Source: an uncultured Eubacteriales bacterium (lineage in GTDB: Bacteria; Bacillota_A; Clostridia; Lachnospirales; Cellulosilyticaceae). From it: DNA of 6,528 bases. Positions 1-6,355 of this stretch are shown here, piece by piece. Location of the stretch: the NCBI GenBank assembly GCA_900556665.1, contig USPX01000116.1, positions 1-6,528 of the forward strand, in the 5' to 3' direction. Every line of letters begins with the position of its first letter. Position 1 is the first letter of the stretch. Made by a program: the position numbers and the translations under genes. Below the pieces are notes generated by a model, which saw nothing but the letters and a program-made list of their open reading frames with translations, was not told the DNA's origin and did not search any database.

Positions 1-1
1 T

Positions 2-166
2 AAGTTAGTACTTGACTTAGAAAAAGGTTCTCAAACTGTAAGTAACTGTAATGTAACAGCAACAAACGAAAGTTTAAATGCATTAGGCAAAGCAGTTGCA
101 GGTTTAGTAGATTCTCCAGTAGAAGCTATCGTAAGAGTTGAAGAAAAAATTCTTATTGAAGAATAA
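2..166 (+). CDS. DUF1659-type small protein, 3' end only
   Basis: This is the last 54 codons of an open frame that enters from the left edge and stops at TAA 164-166. The visible residues begin KLVLDLEKGSQTV and end in a charged VRVEEKILIEE tail, with the central stretch NALGKAVAGLVDSPVEAIVRV. The composition, and the position directly before a DUF2922-type gene, fit the DUF1659 family, whose members are about 70 residues long; roughly the first 15-20 residues would therefore be missing. The function of the family is unknown, and no catalytic motif, signal peptide or membrane segment is visible. It is probably co-transcribed with the next gene, 52 bases downstream, with no terminator between them. 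The family assignment is by recognition of sequence pattern and neighbour only. Confidence 0.7.
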   Translation, partial: KLVLDLEKGSQTVSNCNVTATNESLNALGKAVAGLVDSPVEAIVRVEEKILIEE

Positions 167-204
167 TCTAAACAAGGTAAAGGGACTCAAGAAAAATCAA
201 AAAT

Positions 205-210
205 AGGAGG
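205..210 (+). promoter_or_regulatory. Ribosome binding site of the DUF2922 gene
   Basis: AGGAGG, a full match to the anti-Shine-Dalgarno complement, 8 bases before ATG 219. It is the strongest RBS in the window and suggests high translation of this small protein. Confidence 0.85.
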
Positions 211-218
211 TTATAAAA

Positions 219-449
219 ATGGCTGAAATTGCAAAAAAGAATCTAGTATTAATATTTAACACACCATCTGGCGCAGAGGAGAAACTTACAATTAATTCAC
301 CAAAAGAGAATCTTACATCAAGGCAGATTAATACTGCCATGGATGCAATCATTCAATCAAAAGCCCTTGGCGAAACTGGGCTTATCTCATCCAAAGCAGA
401 AGCAAAATATGTCATCCAACAAGTAGAAGCCATCGAAATGGAAGAATAA
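219..449 (+). CDS. DUF2922-type small protein
   Basis: A complete 76-residue protein. The ATG is preceded by a perfect AGGAGG at 205-210 with 8-base spacing, which fixes the start. The N-terminal half looks like a beta hairpin (KNLVLIFNTPSGAEEKLTI) followed by NSPKENLTSRQINTAMDAII, and the C-terminal half carries GLISSKAEAKYVIQQVEAIE. This is the pattern of DUF2922, a family of about 70 residues found in Firmicutes and commonly next to DUF1659. No signal peptide or transmembrane helix is present, so it is probably cytoplasmic. Function is unknown. In many genomes the pair is followed by a very short YvrJ-type membrane peptide; none is found here, because a terminator follows 33 bases after the stop. 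Confidence 0.75.
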   Translation: MAEIAKKNLVLIFNTPSGAEEKLTINSPKENLTSRQINTAMDAIIQSKALGETGLISSKAEAKYVIQQVEAIEMEE

Positions 450-482
450 ATAAAATTTCCTACATATGGAACAAAAAATCTC

Positions 483-514
483 AAAGAGACGTCGTATAAT
501 TACGACGTCTTTTT
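483..514 (+). terminator. Intrinsic terminator after the DUF1659-DUF2922 pair
   Basis: A perfect 10-bp stem pairs AGACGTCGTA (487-496) with TACGACGTCT (501-510) around the four-base loop TAAT. It is followed by a run of T at 510-514, and the stem can extend by a G-T and three A-T pairs to 483-514. The A-rich stretch on the left arm could give weaker termination on the other strand, but no - strand gene converges on it. It closes the first transcription unit. Confidence 0.9.
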
Positions 515-555
515 ATTATATCCAAAGTTATACCTTAATCTAACTAAAACCTAAA

Positions 556-561
556 TACAAT
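556..561 (+). promoter_or_regulatory. Possible -10 element ahead of the structured region
   Basis: TACAAT matches the -10 consensus at five of six positions and would start RNA at about 567-569, immediately before the first arm of the structured element at 571. No convincing -35 hexamer lies 16-18 bases upstream (the region around 532-539 reads CTTAA-like), and there is no TG extension. The call rests mainly on position and is weak. Confidence 0.25.
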
Positions 562-570
562 CTAAAAATA

Positions 571-730
571 GTCAAAGAGCTTTCACCTAAAATAAAAACC
601 AAGTAATGCTTTAACTATCTCTTTACTCCCTTAGGTTTGACTAAATAGAGTGTGGGAGTGGGTGAGATGGTCAACACAGATTACGGAGACTGTAGATTGG
701 AGTCTCCAACACCTCCCGCGACCCTATTTA
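571..730 (+). other. Structured intergenic element: candidate leader RNA, small RNA or palindromic repeat
   Basis: This stretch of a roughly 400-base gap between called genes has two abutting stem structures. The first pairs GTCAA 571-575 with TTGAC 637-641 and ACCTAA 585-590 with TTAGGT 631-636, leaving a 9-base bulge. The second pairs TAAATAG 642-648 with CTATTTA 724-730 and, across a small internal loop, GTGTGGGAG-type bases 651-658 with CTCCCGCG 713-720 (two G-T pairs). Inside it GGAGACT 685-691 pairs with AGTCTCC 701-707 around a 9-base loop. ACTCCC 625-630 can instead pair with GGGAGT 654-659, which would disrupt both main stems, as in a switch. I compared it by eye with common riboswitch, tRNA, SRP, 6S and T-box signatures and saw no match. 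The rest of the gap (515-570 and 731-846) holds only weak promoter-like hexamers and alternative RBSs. Strand and nature are inferred. Confidence 0.45.
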
Positions 731-735
731 TCATA

Positions 736-764
736 TTGTATTTTCAATGGTTTTAGAATAAAAT
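736..764 (+). promoter_or_regulatory. Possible promoter of the SLH-protein gene
   Basis: TTGTAT (736-741) and TAAAAT (759-764) are separated by 17 bases, the optimal spacing; the -35 match is only partial (TTG conserved) and the -10 match is five of six. Transcription would begin near 771, giving a 76-base leader to ATG 847. If this is the true promoter, the element at 571-730 lies upstream of the mRNA and would act as DNA or as a separate RNA rather than as its leader. Confidence 0.3.
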
Positions 765-846
765 AAAGGAATAAGATATGACAAGAATATTATTAAAGGA
801 TTTGTACATAGATAGAATGAATATATATAAGAAAAGGGGATATGAA

Positions 847-2874
847 ATGAGTAAGAAAATTATGAGCAAATGGCTTATGGTCCTAGGTCTTAGTACTATA
901 TTTACAGTAAATGCTTTCGCAGCAACAATTGCAGACGTACCAAGTTCACACTGGGCATACAGCTCAATCGTTGATATTGAAAAGAAAGGTTACATGAGTG
1001 TTAATAGTTCAGGAAACTTCTTCCCAAGTGCAACAATGAACTTCTTTGAAGTATCAGATGTTATGGCCAAAGCTACAGGATATGTAGATGTAGAAGTTAA
1101 TAAAAATATTGATGAGACATTTAAAAATCAAATTATTAATAACTATAACAAACAAAAAGCTACTTTAGCAGATTATGCTAAAAAGTATAGCGCATGGGAT
1201 AAATTATATGATCAACAAGTTGCCTATCTTTTAGGTCGTGGTTATATCTCAACAGCTGATCTTGATAAATTCGTGACAACATCAGGTAAAACAACTATGA
1301 CGAAACAAGATTTAGCAGTATTTATTGTAAGATACTTAGGTAAAGAAACAACAGCTAAGAATACATATAAAACAACTGGTTATGCAGATGAAAGTAGCAT
1401 TAAAGAAGCAAATAGACCACATGTAGCCTATCTTAAAAGTTTAGGGCTTATTAATGGGAATGGAAACTTTGAACCAAATGCAAAAGTAACAAGAGCATTA
1501 TGTGCTAAGATGTTTAATGATGCCATTAATTATAAAGCTAAATTAAATACAACAACTACAACACCAAATACAGGTAGTACAACAAATTCAAATACAACAA
1601 ATGCAGCAAGTGAACAAGTAACTATTAAAAAAGTACTTACTAAAAACGCTGATGAATATTATGTATCATTAACAAGAGGTAGTAATACATCTTATTACAC
1701 AATTAAAAATACAGTTAAAGTAGTAGATGCACAAGGTAAACAAATCAGTGTGTTATCTATCCCAGCTGAAACAAAAGCGACAGTAACAATTGCTGTAGAA
1801 AATGGTACAGAATACATTACAAGTATGCATTTAGTAAATGCTAACACAGAAAATAATACAACAAACAATATACCAAATAATACAACACCAAATACATCAT
1901 TACAAACTGTATCAGGAACACTCCTTGAACAGGTAAGTAATGGCATTATGCGTATTGTACTTACAGATGGTACAATTAAGGCATATGTATTAGATGTTAA
2001 CAATATCACATTCTTAAATGGTGTGGCAGCATCTGCTGATGATATTGTAGTAGGAGATAAAGTAACAGTTACACTTCAAGATAATGCAATTCTTAAAGTA
2101 CAAGCTACAAGTAGTAATACTGAATCAAATATGAACAATACTACTAATAATAATGCAAACAACTCATCAGTAGTAGCTGTTAATGGTGGCGAAGTTACTA
2201 AGAAAACATTTACAACAAAAGGTTATATCTTCACTGTAAAAAATGGTGCAAACGAAATCGATGTAACAGTACCAACATCAACTAAAGTTACTAGAAATAC
2301 AAGAAATAGTGAAGTAGCAGAGATTAGAGTAGGAGATAAAATTTCTATTACTAAAGATGCTGGTATAATAACAGAAGTACAAGCTACAGGTACTAGAAAA
2401 ACTGTAGTAGGTACTTTAAATTCAATGACTTTATCTGCAAATCCAACAATTACAGTTAAAACAGCAAGTGGATTTGAAACATATGCAGTAGCCGGAGATG
2501 CTGAATTCTATGATCAAAAATCAAGAAAGTACATTGCACTTAGAGACCTTCACTTAGGTCAAAGCTTAGATATCGTTTTAGATAGTAAAGAAGCAATTTC
2601 TATTGATGTAGAATCAAGTGTAAGTTCAGCAAACTACAAAGCAAAAATTATTGAAGTAGGAAGAAGCTACAGCTATATTGATGTTGTAATAGACTATGAT
2701 CCAATCTCAGGTGAAAGCCAAGTGCCAAAACGTATTTATACACCAGTGGATTTATCAATTACTTTAGATGGTAAAACACAAAGTAGAAGTGTATTAGAAG
2801 AGGGAATGGAATTAGTAGTAACATACGAATATTTAGATGATACAGCACCACAAAAAATCCGAATTTTAAAATAG
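847..2874 (+). CDS. Secreted S-layer-homology (SLH) domain protein with beta-type repeats
   Basis: A 675-residue exported cell-surface protein. Residues 1-25 are a signal peptide (lysines, hydrophobic WLMVLGLSTIF core, cleavage after AFA). Three SLH repeats follow: about 27-85 (DVPSSHWAYSSI), 110-168 (degenerate, QQVAYLLGRGYI) and 177-228 (GYADE, then HVAYLKSLGLINGNGNFEPN with R at VTRA). SLH trimers anchor proteins to secondary wall polymers. The rest is a chain of beta-rich modules at about 256-332, 353-421, 446-516 and 517-675, with recurring VGDKV/VGDKI and DGT turns; Asn/Thr/Ser-rich linkers lie at 233-257, 333-352 and 422-441. No catalytic motif is seen, so a structural or adhesive surface role is inferred. 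ATG 847 is chosen because it begins a proper signal peptide and has AGGGGA at 835-840, 6 bases upstream. An in-frame ATG at 778 with its own AAGGA would add 23 residues before the signal peptide. Confidence 0.9.
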   Translation: MSKKIMSKWLMVLGLSTIFTVNAFAATIADVPSSHWAYSSIVDIEKKGYMSVNSSGNFFPSATMNFFEVSDVMAKATGYVDVEVNKNIDETFKNQIINNYNKQKATLADYAKKYSAWDKLYDQQVAYLLGRGYISTADLDKFVTTSGKTTMTKQDLAVFIVRYLGKETTAKNTYKTTGYADESSIKEANRPHVAYLKSLGLINGNGNFEPNAKVTRALCAKMFNDAINYKAKLNTTTTTPNTGSTTNSNTTNAASEQVTIKKVLTKNADEYYVSLTRGSNTSYYTIKNTVKVVDAQGKQISVLSIPAETKATVTIAVENGTEYITSMHLVNANTENNTTNNIPNNTTPNTSLQTVSGTLLEQVSNGIMRIVLTDGTIKAYVLDVNNITFLNGVAASADDIVVGDKVTVTLQDNAILKVQATSSNTESNMNNTTNNNANNSSVVAVNGGEVTKKTFTTKGYIFTVKNGANEIDVTVPTSTKVTRNTRNSEVAEIRVGDKISITKDAGIITEVQATGTRKTVVGTLNSMTLSANPTITVKTASGFETYAVAGDAEFYDQKSRKYIALRDLHLGQSLDIVLDSKEAISIDVESSVSSANYKAKIIEVGRSYSYIDVVIDYDPISGESQVPKRIYTPVDLSITLDGKTQSRSVLEEGMELVVTYEYLDDTAPQKIRILK

Positions 2875-2900
2875 AAATTTTAAAGACTAAAATAAGCAGC

Positions 2901-2935
2901 ATAGGGGTGACATTAAAAAGGTATGTCACCCTTAT
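2901..2935 (+). other. Stable hairpin between the SLH and LysM genes, weak terminator or processing site
   Basis: A 13-pair stem joins 2901-2913 (ATAGGGGTGACAT) to 2923-2935 (ATGTCACCCTTAT), with one G-T pair and a 9-base loop rich in A. The following bases are ATCATTATG, without a run of T, so it is not a standard intrinsic terminator. It could be a partial terminator that tunes read-through into the LysM-walRK genes, or an mRNA stabiliser at the 3' end of the SLH message. The hairpin itself is plain in the sequence; its role is inferred. Confidence 0.65.
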
Positions 2936-2962
2936 ATCATTATGTAAGAAAGGAACAGGAAA

Positions 2963-3793
2963 ATGCTAGGCAGAGGGCGAAAAGGCAAAAAAGTTATTAA
3001 GATATCAGACCGAAGAAGAAGAGGTCGTAGCGTTAGAGTAGACAATCATATGATTCGTATAGCCGTAGCAATTGGGGTTGGTATAGGTATTTTGTTAGCA
3101 TTTATGCCAAATGCATATCAAATTAGTATTGATGGCACAGTTGTAGGCGCAATTAAAGATAAAAAGGTCATAGAGCATGCTAAAGAAACTGTAGAAGCAC
3201 AGTTAAAAAGTGAATATGGCTCAAATATACAGTTTGAAGATGAGCTTGTTTTAAAAAGATACAAAGCTAATAAAAAAGACTATATCCAACCAGAATATCT
3301 GGTAACTTATATGCGTAAATCTATGGGAATTCTCATTGAATTTAAAGAAATTCTTGTAGATGGTAAATCTGTAGGTATTGTAGCAACAGATGAAGATGTA
3401 GAAGCACTTAAACAGGCACTTAAAGAAAGATATTATCCTGGAAGAGATGTAGAGGTTGAATTTGGAAAAGACGTTAAGATAGTTAATAAGTTTGCTAAAG
3501 AAAGTGAGCTGACTAGTATTAATCGTTTAGTAGAAATTTGTAGTGCTACAACACCAAAATCTGTGACTTATACTGTTAAAGGTGGGGATACATTGTACGG
3601 TATAGCCCTATCACTGGGGATAACTATAGATAATTTAAAAAGTGCAAACCCAGAATTAAATGATCGCTCAGTATTAAGCATTGGTGATCAACTTAAAGCA
3701 AATATTTATGAACCGCTTTTACCATTAAAAATAGTAGAGCCAGCGGTTCAACAAAAGCCAGAAGAAACTACAGCTAATAATCCAGCAAATTAA
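2963..3793 (+). CDS. Membrane-anchored LysM protein, hydrolase-like but lacking a catalytic domain
   Basis: A 276-residue protein. The first 29 residues are very basic (RGRKGKK, DRRRRGR), followed by one membrane segment at about 33-48, so it is probably anchored with the bulk outside. Residues 52-190 contain two related units, each with a short strand plus 'DG-x-VG' turn (SIDGTVVGAIKDKK; LVDGKSVGIVATDED), then a helix and a beta stretch. A LysM domain spans about 202-248 (YTVKGGDTLYGIALSLGITIDNLKSANPEL), expected to bind peptidoglycan or chitin-like sugars. This order is typical of the front of clostridial LysM-G5-M23 endopeptidases, and EPLLPLKIVEP at 251-261 resembles the start of a G5 domain. 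However, the protein then ends in a Gln/Glu/Pro/Asn-rich tail with no G5 or M23 residues. RBS AAGGAA is at 2950-2955. No terminator separates it from walR 61 bases on, which suggests co-transcription. Confidence 0.85.
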   Translation: MLGRGRKGKKVIKISDRRRRGRSVRVDNHMIRIAVAIGVGIGILLAFMPNAYQISIDGTVVGAIKDKKVIEHAKETVEAQLKSEYGSNIQFEDELVLKRYKANKKDYIQPEYLVTYMRKSMGILIEFKEILVDGKSVGIVATDEDVEALKQALKERYYPGRDVEVEFGKDVKIVNKFAKESELTSINRLVEICSATTPKSVTYTVKGGDTLYGIALSLGITIDNLKSANPELNDRSVLSIGDQLKANIYEPLLPLKIVEPAVQQKPEETTANNPAN

Positions 3794-3854
3794 TGGGTTA
3801 TCAATAAACTAACAGAAGTTAAAGAAAAAAGTTATACACAATAGGGGGTTTCAA

Positions 3855-4541
3855 ATGCAAAAAGTAGCAGTAATAGAAGATGAAAAAACAATTTCGGATA
3901 TCATTAAGTATAATCTTGAAAAAGAAGGATATGAAGTGCATACAGCGTATGATGGCGAAGAAGGTTTAGAGCTTATCAATAAAGTATCTCCTGATCTTAT
4001 CATGTTAGATATTATGATGCCTAAGTTAGATGGACTTGAAGTGTGTAAAACTGTAAGACAAACAAAAAATACACCAATTATTATGCTTACAGCTAGAGCT
4101 GATGAAATTGATAAAGTACTTGGACTTGAATTAGGTGCAGATGATTATATTACAAAGCCTTTCGGTATGCGTGAGCTTATTGCAAGGGTAAAGGCAAACT
4201 TACGTAGAGTAGCTAAACCAGCAGTAGAAGAAGCTAATACCAATCTATTAGTAGAAGATAATTTAACAATGGATCTTTCAAAATATGAAGTTTCAAAAGA
4301 AGGAAAAGTAATTGATTTAACACTTAGAGAATTTGAATTGCTTAAATTCTTATGGTTTGAAAAAGGAAAGGTATTCTCAAGAGAAACACTTCTCGAAAAA
4401 GTTTGGGGATACGAATATTATGGAGATGTAAGAACAGTAGACGTAACGATTAGACGACTTAGAGAAAAGATAGAAGACGATGCTTCTAAAGCAAGTTTTG
4501 TATTAACTAAGAGGGGTGTGGGCTACTATTTTAAAGGATAA
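3855..4541 (+). CDS. walR: WalR-type OmpR/PhoB-family response regulator
   Basis: A 228-residue regulator of normal family length. The receiver domain (about 2-116) has the acidic pair E8-D9, phospho-acceptor D52 in LIMLDIMMP, T79 and K101 (ITKPF). The winged-helix DNA-binding domain covers about 130-227, with LTLREFELLKFLW, the recognition region VRTVDVTIRRLREKIE and the terminal hairpin TKRGVGYYF. It is predicted to be phosphorylated by the adjacent WalK and to bind TGTWAH-N5-TGTWAH direct repeats in front of cell-wall hydrolase and envelope genes. The start is supported by AGGGGG at 3843-3848, 6 bases before the ATG. WalR and PhoP are close relatives; the four-base gap to a HAMP-PAS kinase and a WalR box downstream favour WalR, but PhoP-type naming is possible. 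Confidence 0.85.
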   Translation: MQKVAVIEDEKTISDIIKYNLEKEGYEVHTAYDGEEGLELINKVSPDLIMLDIMMPKLDGLEVCKTVRQTKNTPIIMLTARADEIDKVLGLELGADDYITKPFGMRELIARVKANLRRVAKPAVEEANTNLLVEDNLTMDLSKYEVSKEGKVIDLTLREFELLKFLWFEKGKVFSRETLLEKVWGYEYYGDVRTVDVTIRRLREKIEDDASKASFVLTKRGVGYYFKG

Positions 4542-4545
4542 GGAA

Positions 4546-6321
4546 ATGAAACTCAGTATACAAATGAAAATTGTCATGATTTATTTGTGCACAATTATCA
4601 TCATTATGTTAATAAGTGGTACTTTCATTGTTTATTCCACAGAGCAGCGGGATTATAGATCCGTTCAAAGTGAAATGGAACAACTTACAGAATCTATTGC
4701 CACTAGATATGAATGGGATTTAAAACAAGAAGATACAGATGAGATATTAAAAGAGTACTTAAACTTAACCAATGGAAAAAGTAAAATTTATCGATTAGAT
4801 CATACAGGTAAAGTAGAGTGGGGAACAAGTAATGCGATTCCAGAAGGGACAACTGTTGCTGAGGAAGTTGTTATTCGTGCAATCAATACAAGAGAATTTG
4901 CTATGGCACCAGTTAATCACTTTGGTGGCATATTAAATGGACGTAGAGAAACAGACTGTGCAAGACCTATTTTAAATGAAAAAACAGGTGGCATCATTGC
5001 GATTATATATGTCGTTACAGATATTACAAGTGTTTATGAAAATATGAAACGTATCATGGGCACCATTGCCACTAGTTTAGTAGCTTCTATGTTTATTATG
5101 ATAGTCTTTGGTATATTTTTCTCTAAGATGATTACAGCACCTATTAAAACATTAACAGTGAGTGCTAAAAAACTTGCAAAGGGCACATCTATTAAACGTA
5201 TTCCTGTAGAGGCAAATGACGAAATAGGTGAACTCACACAAAGCTTTAACTATATGGCCATGCAACTTGGAAATACCATGGAGGTTATTACAAGCGAAAA
5301 GAATAAGCTAGAGAAAATATTTGAACATATGGCCGATGGTGTGATGGCGTTTAATAGACAGGGGGTACTTATTCACGTAAACTCTGTATGTTATGACATG
5401 ATTGGTGCACACAATATGGGACATCGTTTTGAATCTATTTTTGAGAACATAGATGCACAGATAGACTTTGAAAAATTATTATTTGGTAAGGCAGATAATA
5501 CTCTTGAGAAAATGGTTAATGTAAACGATAAATATTTAAATATGCATTTTGATGTTTACTTAAATGCAAAGCAGGAACCAGATGGATTAGTAGTTGTTAT
5601 TCAAGACGTAACAAAGCAGCAAAAGCTAGATGAAATGCGTAAAGAGTTCGTAGCCAATGTATCTCATGAATTACGTACACCCCTTACCACAGTTAAGAGT
5701 TATACAGAGACATTAATAGATGGTGCTATAGAAGATAAAGATATGGCAATGCATTTCTTGAATGTTATGGATAAGGAAGCAGATCGAATGACTGCATTAG
5801 TTCATGATTTATTAGAACTTTCACGTATTGATAATAGACAAATTCAACTTAATTTCAGTGAAATTGATATGAAAGCTATGCTAGATGAAGTATTAGAAGC
5901 GCAAAGTATACATATTGAAAAGAATGGTCATAAACTAATATATAACGTAAATGCAGCGAAGGAATACTATATTTATGGAGATAGTACAAGAATAAAACAA
6001 GTACTTCATAATATCATGTCTAATGCCATAAAATATAGTATAGACCCAGGGACATTAACTGTTTCATTACAGAAAGAAAAAGAGCAGATTATACTTCAGA
6101 TTGCAGATACAGGTATTGGTATACCAAAGGAAGATCTTAAGCGTATATTTGAACGATTCTATCGTGTAGATAAGGCGCGTTCTAGAAAACTTGGAGGAAC
6201 AGGACTTGGACTTTCTATTGCTAAAGAGTTGGTAGAATTACATGGTGGTCGTATTAAAATTGAAAGTGAATTTGGTGAAGGAACAACTGTTACAATTAGT
6301 TTTCCAGAGTATACAATGTAA
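4546..6321 (+). CDS. walK: WalK-type sensor histidine kinase (HAMP-PAS)
   Basis: A 591-residue membrane kinase. TM1 lies at about 7-30, an extracellular sensor region at 31-172, TM2 at about 173-192, HAMP at 193-246, PAS at about 252-365, HisKA at 362-428 with H374 in VSHELRTPL, and the ATPase domain at about 472-590. The latter shows N493 (SNAIKYS), the G1 box D521-TGIGIP, the F box FERFYRVD at 535-542 and the G2 box GGTGLGL at 550-556. All catalytic motifs are intact, so it should autophosphorylate and act as kinase or phosphatase for WalR. The architecture (two TM, extracellular domain, HAMP, a single PAS) matches WalK/VicK; PhoR is the main alternative. ATG 4546 is chosen because AAAGGA at 4533-4538 sits 7 bases ahead, leaving 4 bases after the walR stop. 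An upstream in-frame GTG at 4516 would overlap walR and has no better RBS. Confidence 0.85.
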   Translation: MKLSIQMKIVMIYLCTIIIIMLISGTFIVYSTEQRDYRSVQSEMEQLTESIATRYEWDLKQEDTDEILKEYLNLTNGKSKIYRLDHTGKVEWGTSNAIPEGTTVAEEVVIRAINTREFAMAPVNHFGGILNGRRETDCARPILNEKTGGIIAIIYVVTDITSVYENMKRIMGTIATSLVASMFIMIVFGIFFSKMITAPIKTLTVSAKKLAKGTSIKRIPVEANDEIGELTQSFNYMAMQLGNTMEVITSEKNKLEKIFEHMADGVMAFNRQGVLIHVNSVCYDMIGAHNMGHRFESIFENIDAQIDFEKLLFGKADNTLEKMVNVNDKYLNMHFDVYLNAKQEPDGLVVVIQDVTKQQKLDEMRKEFVANVSHELRTPLTTVKSYTETLIDGAIEDKDMAMHFLNVMDKEADRMTALVHDLLELSRIDNRQIQLNFSEIDMKAMLDEVLEAQSIHIEKNGHKLIYNVNAAKEYYIYGDSTRIKQVLHNIMSNAIKYSIDPGTLTVSLQKEKEQIILQIADTGIGIPKEDLKRIFERFYRVDKARSRKLGGTGLGLSIAKELVELHGGRIKIESEFGEGTTVTISFPEYTM

Positions 6322-6338
6322 ATCAAAAGTTAGTGTGA

Positions 6339-6355
6339 TGTAATACAATTGTAAT
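6339..6355 (+). promoter_or_regulatory. WalR binding box (TGTWAH-N5-TGTWAH), exact match
   Basis: TGTAAT (6339-6344), five bases ACAAT, then TGTAAT (6350-6355): every position fits the published WalR/YycF consensus. More half-sites of the same sequence follow at 6371-6376 and 6377-6382, and TGTAAA at 6317-6322 over the walK stop lies exactly two 11-bp periods upstream. The box covers the -35 position of the TATAAT at 6366-6371, the usual arrangement for activation by this regulator family. Binding is inferred; the region is AT-rich, which raises the chance rate somewhat. Confidence 0.6.

Noticed and set aside
37..57. Clustered TGTAA half-sites (37, 47 and 52) resembling WalR boxes
   Set aside because: They lie within the DUF1659 coding frame, are spaced 10 and 5 bases apart rather than 11, and the first ends in G, which does not fit TGTWAH.
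642..730. tRNA or small SRP RNA in the structured element, on either strand
   Set aside because: There is no T-loop GGTTCGA-type motif, no proper anticodon arm and no GGAAGGAAGCA-type SRP loop.
650..766. Open frame of 38 codons from GTG 650 (or 34 codons from GTG 662) across the structured element, ending at TAA 764-766
   Set aside because: GTG 650 has no RBS and GTG 662 has GGAG only 3 bases away. The open frame is explained by the GC-rich paired sequence having few stop codons, and the peptide (WSTQITETVDW region) resembles no known family.
802..831. Promoter-like TTGTAC 802-807 with TATAAG 826-831
   Set aside because: Transcription would begin around 838, within the RBS at 835-840, so translation from ATG 847 would not be supported.
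1695..2009. 104-codon open frame on the - strand inside the SLH gene
   Set aside because: It lies antisense within a well-supported coding region and its hydrophobic, Val/Phe-rich product reflects the Asn/Thr-rich codons of the sense strand; no RBS or family match.
1550..2160. Low-complexity ACA/AAT repeats as a CRISPR or tandem-repeat locus
   Set aside because: They are irregular Thr/Asn codons of protein linkers, with no fixed repeat unit or spacers.
3798..3838. Possible promoter for walR (TTATCA 3798-3803 or TAACAG 3810-3815, with TATACA 3833-3838)
   Set aside because: The hexamers are poor or badly spaced, and a start near 3844 would cut into the AGGGGG ribosome binding site, leaving no usable leader.
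5034..5237. 67-codon open frame on the - strand inside walK
   Set aside because: It is antisense to the TM2-HAMP coding region, has no RBS or recognisable features, and is a shadow of walK.
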